NCBI GenBank assembly: GCA_900757335.1
Contig: CAAENL010000226.1
Location: 1-7,191, forward strand
Origin: Clostridia bacterium
GTDB taxonomy: Bacteria > Bacillota > Clostridia > Oscillospirales > Acutalibacteraceae
Reading direction: 5' to 3'
Length of the DNA: 7,191 nucleotides
Shown: positions 1 through 6,340 of the stretch, piece by piece
Layout of the letters: each line of letters starts with the position of its first letter
Position numbering within the stretch: position 1 is the stretch's first letter
The notes under the pieces: model-generated
What the model saw: the letters and a program-made list of their open reading frames with translations, nothing else
Databases searched by the model: none
What the model was told of the DNA's origin: nothing
Program-made: the position numbers and the translations under genes

Positions 1-315
1 AACAAGGTCGGTGTTGAGACATTCGAGAAGAGTTTTTCCGGGAAGTATTTCGCCTGCCATTGCCGCAGAATGAGTCATTCCAGAGCAGCCTATTGTTTCT
101 ACGAGAGCTTCTTCGACTATGCCGTTTTTTACGTTTAAAGTAAGCTTACACGCACCTTGTTGCGGAGCACATTTTCCGACTCCGTGAGAAAGTCCGCAGA
201 TGTCTTTTATTTCAAGAGCTTTTATCCATCTTCCTTCTTCAGGAATTGGCGAAGGGCCGTGGTGCGGACAACTTTTTATTTTACACATGCTGTTTATTTC
301 TTCTGAACAAATCAC
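1..315 (-). CDS. Iron-sulfur cluster assembly scaffold-like protein (3' part cut off by window edge)
   Basis: The first 105 residues are visible and the gene continues beyond position 1. I read the GTG at 315-313 as the start because a perfect AGGAGGT (328-322) lies 6 bases upstream. An ATG at codon 10 has no comparable ribosome binding site. The start overlaps the murG stop in a GTGA arrangement, so translation is probably coupled. Key segments are HGVGKCAPQQGACKL (44-58) and GCSGMTHSAAMAGE (76-89). Cysteines at 40, 49, 56 and 77 could bind a metal or cluster. From memory, this pattern matches the short NifU-like scaffold proteins of anaerobic Firmicutes that are usually followed by a GGGtGRT-family gene; that partner would lie left of the window. 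The role would be building or carrying Fe-S clusters in the cytoplasm. The family is recalled, not searched, and the biochemical role is inferred. Confidence 0.72.
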   Translation of the reverse strand, partial: MICSEEINSMCKIKSCPHHGPSPIPEEGRWIKALEIKDICGLSHGVGKCAPQQGACKLTLNVKNGIVEEALVETIGCSGMTHSAAMAGEILPGKTLLECLNTDLV

Positions 316-1448
316 TTTGTTACCTCCTGTTTTTCGGTTATGTTTTTAATTATTTTATAAATTCTTTCGTTTGCATCGTTGATCGCAATTTTTCTAAGAT
401 TTTCGGAATATTTTTCTGAAATATTTTCTTTTCCGTTTAGTATTTGGTTTATTTCATTCCATAATTTTTCTGGGGTTAAATCTTTTTCCTCAATTATACT
501 TGCGGCGTTCTCGTTTACTAAAGCCATCGCATTGTGATACTGATGATTCTCCGCAACGTTGGGCGAAGGAATCAGTATTGACGGTTTTGCCGAAGCTTCT
601 ATTTCGCTTAAAGTTGTAGCTCCCGAACGGCATATTACAAGGTCTGCCGCACTTAGACATTCAGGCATGTTTTTTATGTATTCTTTGAAAATGTATTTGG
701 AGTTTTTGCCTGTTTCGATTCCGTTTTTTGCGAGTTTTTCTGTGAAATCATGTCCTTTTTTGCCAAATCCGTGAATGTACGTATAAGGCGAATCATCTTT
801 ATGATTGATTATAAGCTGAGACATAACGTCATTTATTTTTTTTGCACCTAAACTTCCCCCGAAAGAAAGTATTACTGGGCCTTTTTCTATTCCGAGGGAT
901 TTAAGAGATTTTTCTTTATCTGCAATAAATATTTTTTTTCGTACAGGATTTCCCGTGATTTCGGTTTTAACAGATTGGGGCAAATGTTTTTTTGCTTCTT
1001 TATTTATAATGAGTACCTTTGAAGCTTTTTTTGCTAGAAGTTTTGTTGTTATTCCGGGATAAGAATTTGAATCATGTATCAAAAACGGTATGTTAAGGCT
1101 GTGAGCGGTTCTGAGAAACGAACCGCAGACATATCCTCCCGTTCCCACACATATGTCGGGTTTGAATTCTTTTAGTATTTTTCTTGATTCAAAAGTGGAT
1201 ACAATTATATTTTTTAAAGTCACCAAATTTTTTTTGACAGATTCAAAATTTAATTTTCTGGCAAATCCAGAAACGGTTATACCTTTGAATTCGAATCCTG
1301 CTTCGGGTACGAGTCTTTCTTCCATTCCGCCTTTTGCACCTACGTATAATATCTCGCTGTTGGGTTCTTTTTCTTTAACGTAATCGGCAAGAGCCAGAGC
1401 CGGATTTATGTGTCCTGCGGTTCCTCCGCCGACAAATATTATCTTCAA
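312..1448 (-). CDS. murG: MurG: UDP-GlcNAc transferase that makes lipid II
   Basis: MurG is the cytoplasmic-face GT-B glycosyltransferase that adds GlcNAc from UDP-GlcNAc to lipid I, giving lipid II. With the TTG start at 1448 the protein has 378 residues, close to the usual 355-380, and begins MKIIFVGGGTAGH. The N-terminal glycine loop GGGTAGH is at 7-13, with the candidate catalytic His at 13. HDSNSYPG (125-132) is the acceptor-side signature, where many homologues have HExN. Further signatures are TGNPVR (165-170), FGGSLGAKKIN (196-206), the donor-site RSGATTLSEIEA (274-285) and SPNVAENHQYHN (295-306). An in-frame GTG at 1457 would add three residues, but it overlaps the Shine-Dalgarno GGAG (1460-1457) and cannot be served by it; TTG sits 8 bases downstream of it. 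The gene follows ftsW after 19 bases and overlaps the next gene by 3. The family call is secure; the exact start is inferred. Confidence 0.96.
   Translation of the reverse strand: MKIIFVGGGTAGHINPALALADYVKEKEPNSEILYVGAKGGMEERLVPEAGFEFKGITVSGFARKLNFESVKKNLVTLKNIIVSTFESRKILKEFKPDICVGTGGYVCGSFLRTAHSLNIPFLIHDSNSYPGITTKLLAKKASKVLIINKEAKKHLPQSVKTEITGNPVRKKIFIADKEKSLKSLGIEKGPVILSFGGSLGAKKINDVMSQLIINHKDDSPYTYIHGFGKKGHDFTEKLAKNGIETGKNSKYIFKEYIKNMPECLSAADLVICRSGATTLSEIEASAKPSILIPSPNVAENHQYHNAMALVNENAASIIEEKDLTPEKLWNEINQILNGKENISEKYSENLRKIAINDANERIYKIIKNITEKQEVTK
322..328 (-). promoter_or_regulatory. Ribosome binding site that fixes the GTG start of the scaffold gene
   Basis: AGGAGGT reads on the minus strand from 328 to 322, with 6 bases before the GTG at 315-313. 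It lies inside the last codons of murG. It is the strongest Shine-Dalgarno of the operon and decides the start in favour of GTG over the ATG nine codons later. Confidence 0.85.
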
Positions 1449-1456
1449 AATAATCA

Positions 1457-1460
1457 CTCC
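1457..1460 (-). promoter_or_regulatory. Ribosome binding site that decides the murG start
   Basis: On the minus strand the sequence is GGAGTGATTATT followed by TTG. GGAGTGAT resembles the extended complement of the 16S rRNA tail (GGAGGTGAT) with one G missing. The GTG at 1457-1455 is therefore part of the binding site, not the start codon. The gap from GGAG to the TTG at 1448 is 8 bases. Confidence 0.7.
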
Positions 1461-1467
1461 GTATAAA

Positions 1468-2724
1468 TTAACTTTTTTCCATATTGGACGTTCGAGAAAT
1501 TGAAAGTATTATTCCCATTTGACCCAGAAGCATCAAAAGTGATGTTCCTCCATAACTGAAAAACGGCAAACTGATACCTGTGTTGGGAATTGTATTTGTA
1601 ACAACGGCTATATTAAGGATAACCTGAAGTCCGACTTGAGCTATGAGGCCTATTCCTAAAAGAGAACCAAATTTATCTTTTGCTTTCATTGCAATAATCA
1701 TACCTCTCCAAATCAGTAGGGCAAAGAGCAGAAGTATTATTACAGCTCCGACAAATCCAAGTTCTTCGCATACTACGGAGAAAATAAAATCGTTCTGAGG
1801 TTCCGGGATGTACAAATATTTTTGTCTTGAATTTCCAAGTCCCAGTCCCCACAGCCCTCCCGAGCCTATAGCGTAAAGGCCTTGACGAGTTTGCCATGTG
1901 TCTACTCCCGCACCGGGTGAAAATGGGTCAAGCCATCCTGAAATTCGGTTGTTTGCATATGTCAACTTATCCGTGAATACAACAAGATAAATCAAAGCCG
2001 AAGCAATTGCTCCCAAAACCATTCCGAACCATTTGAGTTTTACTCCGCCTATAAAAAGCATTCCTGCGGCCAACAAAACAACTATTACTGTACAGGAAAT
2101 ATGTGGTTCTAAGGCAAGCAAAACAACTGTTGGAGCTAAAATTATGAGGTAGGGAAGGATACCATATTTGAATGTACCCATTCTGTGAAAATTAAGGTTA
2201 ATAAAATGTGCAAAAGAAACCACTATCGCGAACTTTGTTATTTCGGACGCTTGAAATCCGAAGGAAGAACCTATCTGAACCCACCTATGAACGCCGTTAA
2301 TCGGTGGCATTATCAAAACAATCACAAGCAAAAAGAATGATATTCCCAGTATCGGAACTGCCCACTTATGAAATACATCGTAGTCGATATAAGAAATAGC
2401 GAACATTGCAATAACTCCGACAACAGCAAATATAAGTTGATTCTTTATGAAATAAAAGCTGTCACCTTTATGCAAATAATATGCATTGGGATAACTTGCC
2501 GAAAACATCATAACAAGACCTATTACAACTATGGTAAGAACTAAAAACAAAAACGGCAAATCTATTCCTGACTTTAATGAAAGCGTTTTGACTTTTGATA
2601 AAAATTTTGTCTTGAGTTTTGGACTTTTTTTCTTTTTATCTTTTTTTTCTGACGGATTTTCTTTATTGATTTCATAGCCTCTGTTGGGTCTTAAATGCCT
2701 TGTTCGTATTCGTTTGGCACGCAT
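1468..2724 (-). CDS. ftsW: FtsW/RodA-family (SEDS) peptidoglycan polymerase
   Basis: This SEDS-family membrane glycosyltransferase polymerises lipid II into glycan strands and normally works with a class B PBP, here the first gene of the block. The protein has 418 residues. Hydrophobic segments begin near residue 55 and continue to the C-terminus, compatible with the usual ten membrane helices. Family signatures are HRWVQIG (146-152) followed by QASEITKFA (158-166; QPSE in most homologues), then GSGGLWGLGLGNS (287-299) and PEPQNDFIFSVVCEELG (307-323). The last includes Asp312, equivalent to the essential SEDS aspartate, and PFFSYGGTS follows at 387-395. The first 52 residues form a very basic cytoplasmic tail with about 20 Lys/Arg, including KKDKKKK. 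ATG is preceded by GGGAGGAG (2740-2733) at 8 bases. FtsW rather than RodA is inferred from position between mraY and murG; murD, often found between mraY and ftsW, is missing. Confidence 0.94.
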   Translation of the reverse strand: MRAKRIRTRHLRPNRGYEINKENPSEKKDKKKKSPKLKTKFLSKVKTLSLKSGIDLPFLFLVLTIVVIGLVMMFSASYPNAYYLHKGDSFYFIKNQLIFAVVGVIAMFAISYIDYDVFHKWAVPILGISFFLLVIVLIMPPINGVHRWVQIGSSFGFQASEITKFAIVVSFAHFINLNFHRMGTFKYGILPYLIILAPTVVLLALEPHISCTVIVVLLAAGMLFIGGVKLKWFGMVLGAIASALIYLVVFTDKLTYANNRISGWLDPFSPGAGVDTWQTRQGLYAIGSGGLWGLGLGNSRQKYLYIPEPQNDFIFSVVCEELGFVGAVIILLLFALLIWRGMIIAMKAKDKFGSLLGIGLIAQVGLQVILNIAVVTNTIPNTGISLPFFSYGGTSLLMLLGQMGIILSISRTSNMEKS

Positions 2725-2732
2725 TAAAACTT

Positions 2733-2740
2733 CTCCTCCC
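2733..2740 (-). promoter_or_regulatory. Ribosome binding site of ftsW
   Basis: GGGAGGAG lies in the 25-base gap after mraY, 8 bases before the ATG at 2724-2722. It supports the long form of FtsW that includes the basic N-terminal tail. Confidence 0.8.
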
Positions 2741-2749
2741 TTGTATGTC

Positions 2750-3793
2750 TTACATTCCGTAAATAACCGTAAGGGTAGATATTATTCCCAAAATTATGGT
2801 TACTATGCTAAATACAGTACAAATTTTTGTTTCGCTCCAACCGCACATTTCAAAATGGTGATGAATAGGACTCATTTTAAACAAGCGTTTTCCGTGTGTG
2901 GCTTTGAAATATATGACCTGAAGAATTACCGAAAACATTTCCATAATGTAAACGAAAGAAAGTATTATCATCGGAACATGAATTCCCATACCGAGTCCTA
3001 AAGCACAAACCATTCCTCCGAGAAACAGCGAACCTGTGTCTCCCATAAAAATTTTTGCGGGATGAAAGTTCCAAAAGAGAAATCCAAGGCAAGCTCCTGC
3101 CAAAGCTGCAGCTTCCAAACTTATTCCGAACATGCCTGAAATATTTGCAATCAGCATGTAAAACATAGCTATAAAGAAAGCGACCGAAGCACTTAAACCA
3201 TCTACGCCGTCCGTAAGATTTGCAGCATTTACTATTCCGACTACAATAAGTGCCATTATAATCCAATAAAATATTCCCAAGTCTATATTTCCAAAAAACG
3301 GGATATTAACTATTGTTAAGTTTGCTCCGCCGGATTTGCTGTTTACTATGTGTAGTGCTAAAAAATAGCATCCCAAAATTCCGAATTGCAAAATTAATTT
3401 TTGCTTTGGAGTAAGTCCTGCATTTTGCTTGTTGCGTATTTTTACCATGTCGTCCATTATTCCTACTATTCCGTAAGATACCGCCATTCCGAGTCCTGCA
3501 AATATTTTTGTTATCATAAGCGGTGTTTCAAAAGTTTCTATCCCGCTTTTCATTGATACAAAGTAATACATACATACTCCGACTATGGTAGCAATAACCG
3601 TTCCTACAATGAACATTGTTCCGCCCATTGTAGGGGTTCCTTGCTTATTTTTGTGCCACGAAGGGCCTATTTCTAAAATTGTTTGACCGTATTTTAATTT
3701 GTGAAGAAAAGGTATTAAGAATTTTCCCAGTACAAGAGTAATTAGAAAAGACAAAATTATAGTTGTAATTGCAGATATTCCGTAAATATTCAA
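2750..3793 (-). CDS. mraY: MraY: phospho-MurNAc-pentapeptide transferase (lipid I synthase)
   Basis: MraY transfers phospho-MurNAc-pentapeptide from UDP to undecaprenyl phosphate at the inner face of the membrane, producing lipid I for MurG. The protein has 347 residues, within the family range, and is polytopic throughout. All hallmark motifs are present: the Mg-binding GIMDDMVKIRNKQNAGLTPKQK region with Asp114/Asp115 (111-132), NAANLTDGVDGL (189-200), FMGDTGSLFLGG (249-260) and the PIHHHFEMCGWSE loop with His311-313 (309-321). The start is TTG at 3793-3791. An in-frame TAA lies two codons upstream, and GGAGGG (3808-3803) sits 9 bases before the TTG; the next methionine would remove the first helix. 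The gene follows the PBP after 68 bases containing a hairpin, and precedes ftsW by 25 bases. In many Firmicutes murE and murF lie before mraY and murD after it; none is here. Confidence 0.97.
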   Translation of the reverse strand: MNIYGISAITTIILSFLITLVLGKFLIPFLHKLKYGQTILEIGPSWHKNKQGTPTMGGTMFIVGTVIATIVGVCMYYFVSMKSGIETFETPLMITKIFAGLGMAVSYGIVGIMDDMVKIRNKQNAGLTPKQKLILQFGILGCYFLALHIVNSKSGGANLTIVNIPFFGNIDLGIFYWIIMALIVVGIVNAANLTDGVDGLSASVAFFIAMFYMLIANISGMFGISLEAAALAGACLGFLFWNFHPAKIFMGDTGSLFLGGMVCALGLGMGIHVPMIILSFVYIMEMFSVILQVIYFKATHGKRLFKMSPIHHHFEMCGWSETKICTVFSIVTIILGIISTLTVIYGM

Positions 3794-3802
3794 GAGTTAA
3801 TT

Positions 3803-3808
3803 CCCTCC
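3803..3808 (-). promoter_or_regulatory. Ribosome binding site of mraY (TTG start)
   Basis: GGAGGG lies 9 bases before the TTG at 3793-3791. The same bases form part of a six-codon mini-frame: ATG at 3810-3808, stop TGA at 3792-3790. That stop overlaps the TTG start as TTGA. I do not call the mini-frame a gene. Confidence 0.75.
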
Positions 3809-3836
3809 ATTTTATTATGTGTTCCTTGATTATGAT

Positions 3837-3860
3837 GCCGCATCTTTTGAAAAATGCGGC
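3837..3860 (-). other. Intergenic hairpin between the PBP gene and mraY
   Basis: GCCGCAT (3837-3843) and ATGCGGC (3854-3860) form a perfect 7-base-pair stem with a 10-base loop. The loop can close further through TTT/AAA pairing with one bulged base. On the minus-strand transcript the stem begins one base after the PBP stop codon. It is not followed by a T-run on either strand, so it is not a standard intrinsic terminator. A 3'-end stabiliser, processing site or partial attenuator is possible; the role is inference. Confidence 0.6.
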
Positions 3861-3861
3861 G

Positions 3862-6087
3862 TTATGCAATTGTTTTTTCTTTATGAATAAATCCTACCGT
3901 AACGGTTGTGCCGGGGGGAACTTCGGTTCCTTCGGGTATGCTTTGAGTAGCCGCAACAACAGATGAATCCGTTAAGTTGGCTCCTGAGAGCTTAATATTA
4001 AGATTTGCCGAAATCACCGCTTTATTTGCCTCAAATATTGAAAGACCTATTAATTTGGGAACTTTTACGGTTGATGATTTGCTTTCATTGTCTGTGTAAA
4101 GCACTATTGTTCCGTCTTTTGGAATTTGTGCCGAAGATTCGGGAAGCTGGGATATTACCGTTTCTCCGCTTCCTATGACTATTGGCTTGAGAGATTCATT
4201 TATTGCTGCTGTTTTAGCTTCTCCTACAGTTTTTCCCACGAGGTCAGGAGCTTTGGCGTCAAGAGTTTTAAGTTCTTCTTCTGTGTAGATTTTTTCGATT
4301 CCCATATACGGAAGTATATCTTGCATTGCTTTTGCAAAAACAGGAGCGGCAACGACATTTCCGTAATAATAATCGCCTTTTGGAGTGTCAAAAAATACAA
4401 GCATTGCTATTTTGGGGTCGTCTGCGGGTGCAAATCCGCAAAAAGATGAAATATAATCTTTTTGACCCGGGGTGCTTAATCCTATTTTCTCTGAAGTACC
4501 TGTTTTTCCCGCTACTCGGTATCCGGGAACGTACGCATTTTTTGCTGCTCCGCTTACTGCGTTTTCGTGTAGCATTGCAGTGACTCTTTTTGCTGTTTTT
4601 TCGGAAATAGCTTTTCTCTTTATTACAGGTTCTATGGTTTTAACAATATTTCCGTCGCTGTCGAGTATTTCCTTTACCATGTGAGGTTGAACAACATTTC
4701 CTCCGTTGGCTATTGTTGCTGCCGCAGTAATCATTTGAATCGGTGTTATACCGAAATTTTGACCCATTGACGCAACCGCTAAATCCGTGAGACTCATGCT
4801 TCCGTCGGCGTTAAAGAATATATCTCCCGATTCTCCGGGTAAATCTATGTTTGTTTTGTTGTGAAAGCCAAAAGTTTTATAGAAATTGAAAAAATGTTCC
4901 GCCCCTATTCTTTGGCCTATTGTAATAAAAGCAGGGTTGCATGAATGGCAAAGTGCTTCTACTAAATTTTGAGTTCCGTGCCCGCTTCTTTTGTGGCATC
5001 GTATCGTTTGGCCACCTTCGCACGCTTTTATGGAGCCGTTGCAGTGAAATGTGGATTGTTCATTTATAACGTCAAGTTCAAGTCCCATTGCGGCGGTGAC
5101 CATTTTGAAAACCGAACCCGGATAATACGTATCACTTACAGCTTTGTTACGCCATTGCCGGCTTAAAGCCTCGTTTTTGGCTTTCGATTTTTCTTCTTCG
5201 GGTAAAGAATCGATGCGAGCTTGTTCTTCGGGGTCGGCTATTTTGAAAGGTTCGTTTGGGTCGAAGTCTCCTTTTACGGCCATTCCGAGTATTTCGCCTG
5301 TTTTAACATCCATAGCTATTGCTGCGGCTCTGTTTTTTACTTTGTTGTTTATTACGCCTTCTTCAAGGTTCTTTTCCATGAAATGTTGAATTGTTTCGTC
5401 TATGCAAAGTTTTAGACTTTGCCCAGGTTTCGGAGCTATCATCTGTTCGTAGTCAAAAGGCATCTCGGTACCTATTGCGTTTTTTGCGGTTAAAATTCTT
5501 CCCGGTTCGCCTCTAAGCGTTTTATCATAATAAGCTTCTATTCCTGCAAGACCTTGACTGTCCGCTCCCGTAAAACCTATAACAGGAGCGGCAAAACTTC
5601 CGCAAGGATAGTATCGCTTATAATCTTCTATTAGCCTTATTCCGCTGGCAATTTTATTTTTTGTTTTGAATTCAATTATTTTGTCTTTTGTGTCGCTGTC
5701 AACTTTTTTCTTTATTATGGTATAGCATGATTTTTTTTTGGCAAGTTCTAAAAGCTTGCCTTTGTCTATATCCAAAATTTCATGCATGCCCTGGCAAATA
5801 AGTTCTTTTTTTTCTTCGGTATTTATGTACGCAGGCTCAAGAACCACTGTCCAAACCGTAGCACTTTGGGCAAGAGGTTTCATGTTACGGTCGTAAATGG
5901 TACCACGCTGAGCATTTATTTTGGTATCAGCCATTTGCTGACTTGAAGCCATTTGTTGAAGATATTCTCCTTGAACCAGTTGAAGGTTTATTAATCGAAA
6001 AATAAGAATCGCAAAACAGAAAAACACTAAAAATCCAAGTACAACCAATGACCTTCGCCACATTCTGACAGTAGTTCCCTTTGCCAA
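3862..6087 (-). CDS. ftsI: Class B penicillin-binding protein with two PASTA domains (FtsI/SpoVD type)
   Basis: This membrane-anchored D,D-transpeptidase cross-links peptidoglycan outside the cell and probably partners the SEDS protein FtsW. It has 741 residues from the TTG start, numbered from there. A basic cytoplasmic tip precedes one membrane anchor (about 13-34), then the PBP dimerisation domain with RGTIYDRN at 61-68. The transpeptidase domain carries SVFK (Ser325 nucleophile, Lys328), SCN (382-384) and KTGT (528-531). Two PASTA repeats close the protein (about 612-666 and 674-733). Length and two PASTA copies resemble Bacillus PBP2B more than the shorter one-PASTA SpoVD, but Clostridia use such proteins in either role. 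The upstream in-frame GTG at 6096 is only one base from GGAG (6101-6098). TTG at 6087 is 10 bases away and gives MAKGTTVRMWRR, so I prefer TTG; the GTG form has 744 residues. It is the first gene of the operon. Confidence 0.93.
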   Translation of the reverse strand: MAKGTTVRMWRRSLVVLGFLVFFCFAILIFRLINLQLVQGEYLQQMASSQQMADTKINAQRGTIYDRNMKPLAQSATVWTVVLEPAYINTEEKKELICQGMHEILDIDKGKLLELAKKKSCYTIIKKKVDSDTKDKIIEFKTKNKIASGIRLIEDYKRYYPCGSFAAPVIGFTGADSQGLAGIEAYYDKTLRGEPGRILTAKNAIGTEMPFDYEQMIAPKPGQSLKLCIDETIQHFMEKNLEEGVINNKVKNRAAAIAMDVKTGEILGMAVKGDFDPNEPFKIADPEEQARIDSLPEEEKSKAKNEALSRQWRNKAVSDTYYPGSVFKMVTAAMGLELDVINEQSTFHCNGSIKACEGGQTIRCHKRSGHGTQNLVEALCHSCNPAFITIGQRIGAEHFFNFYKTFGFHNKTNIDLPGESGDIFFNADGSMSLTDLAVASMGQNFGITPIQMITAAATIANGGNVVQPHMVKEILDSDGNIVKTIEPVIKRKAISEKTAKRVTAMLHENAVSGAAKNAYVPGYRVAGKTGTSEKIGLSTPGQKDYISSFCGFAPADDPKIAMLVFFDTPKGDYYYGNVVAAPVFAKAMQDILPYMGIEKIYTEEELKTLDAKAPDLVGKTVGEAKTAAINESLKPIVIGSGETVISQLPESSAQIPKDGTIVLYTDNESKSSTVKVPKLIGLSIFEANKAVISANLNIKLSGANLTDSSVVAATQSIPEGTEVPPGTTVTVGFIHKEKTIA

Positions 6088-6145
6088 AAATTTCACACTC
6101 CATATTTTATAAACTTTGTTTTTTTACCCATATTTATTGTTATAT

Positions 6146-6174
6146 ATTTTAATACTTATTTGTCCGTTAAACAA
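6146..6174 (-). promoter_or_regulatory. Candidate sigma-A-type promoter of the PBP-mraY-ftsW-murG operon
   Basis: On the minus strand TTGTTT (6174-6169) is separated by 17 bases from TAAAAT (6151-6146). The -10 box matches five of six consensus bases and the -35 only the leading TTG. Transcription would start near 6139, leaving about 50 bases of leader before the PBP start. The region is so AT-rich that weaker alternatives exist, for example the TATAAA at 6189-6184, which lacks a good -35. No riboswitch or long leader structure is seen. Confidence 0.45.
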
Positions 6175-6240
6175 GTTATTACATTTATAAAATTAATGTT
6201 TGCGTGAAATTTTAAATTCGAAACAGATTTGAATAAAAAT

Positions 6241-6252
6241 ATAAATATTTAT
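6241..6252. repeat. 12-base perfect palindrome, copy 1
   Basis: ATAAATATTTAT is a perfect inverted repeat. The identical sequence recurs at 6277-6288, 36 bases further on. This copy lies just upstream of the -35 box of the plus-strand promoter. It could be a regulator site, but AT-rich DNA produces such palindromes by chance. Confidence 0.5.
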
Positions 6253-6262
6253 CAAAAAAGTA

Positions 6263-6291
6263 TTGAATTTAACTAAATAAATATTTATAAT
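6263..6291 (+). promoter_or_regulatory. Strong sigma-A-type promoter of the unknown plus-strand gene
   Basis: TTGAAT (6263-6268), a 17-base spacer and a perfect TATAAT (6286-6291) give a near-consensus vegetative promoter. Transcription would start near 6298, giving a leader of about 50 bases before the ATG at 6351. AT-rich DNA upstream could act as an UP element. The second palindrome copy overlaps the -10 box, so a protein bound there would block RNA polymerase. Confidence 0.8.
6277..6288. repeat. 12-base perfect palindrome, copy 2, overlapping the -10 box
   Basis: This is the second exact copy of ATAAATATTTAT. It covers the end of the spacer and the first three bases of TATAAT. Its position makes it a possible operator, though overlap with TATAAT also raises the chance of coincidence. 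Confidence 0.5.
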
Positions 6292-6301
6292 AGTGTATAT
6301 T

Positions 6302-6314
6302 GCGTTTTTGACGC
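6302..6314 (+). other. Small hairpin at the 5' end of the plus-strand leader
   Basis: GCGT (6302-6305) pairs with ACGC (6311-6314) around a 5-base loop, starting a few bases after the predicted transcription start. The stem is short but is a GC-rich patch in very AT-rich DNA. It could protect the mRNA 5' end; this is inference. Confidence 0.3.
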
Positions 6315-6335
6315 GTTGTTTGGAACCAAATTGTT

Positions 6336-6340
6336 AGGAG
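6336..6340 (+). promoter_or_regulatory. Ribosome binding site of the unknown plus-strand gene
   Basis: AGGAG is followed by A and then GTGAT, echoing the extended anti-16S sequence AGGAGGTGAT. The ATG at 6351 is 10 bases downstream. The in-frame GTG at 6342 lies too close to the site to be the start. Confidence 0.75.

Noticed and set aside
188..197. Reading TIGIGKASKV (residue positions 188-197 of the unknown protein) as a nucleotide-binding loop
   Set aside because: It does not fit GxxxxGK[ST], and no Walker B-type strand or kinase motif follows in the visible part.
559..1383. Plus-strand open frames opposite murG (559-774 and 1153-1383)
   Set aside because: They are antisense to well-conserved MurG motifs and have no homology-like features.
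1673..1897. Minus-strand open frame inside ftsW in another frame
   Set aside because: It lies inside the most conserved SEDS region, which is encoded in the ftsW frame. Its Arg/Ser/Cys-rich composition is typical of a shifted frame.
2684..3266. Open frames on both strands over the 3' half of mraY (2684-3001 plus, 2877-3266 minus)
   Set aside because: They overlap the MraY catalytic motifs in other frames, have Cys/Arg/Tyr-rich composition, and lack ribosome binding sites.
3837..3860. Intrinsic terminator between the PBP gene and mraY
   Set aside because: The stem is good but neither strand has a T-run after it, and termination here would cut mraY, ftsW and murG off from the operon promoter.
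3645..3966. Short open frames spanning the PBP-mraY junction (3645-3869 minus, 3769-3966 plus)
   Set aside because: They run through the intergenic hairpin and into both flanking genes in the wrong frame, with no ribosome binding site of their own.
4126..5415. Several plus-strand open frames opposite the PBP gene
   Set aside because: All are antisense to the transpeptidase and PASTA coding sequence, with Phe/Ser/Cys-rich translations typical of reversed coding DNA.
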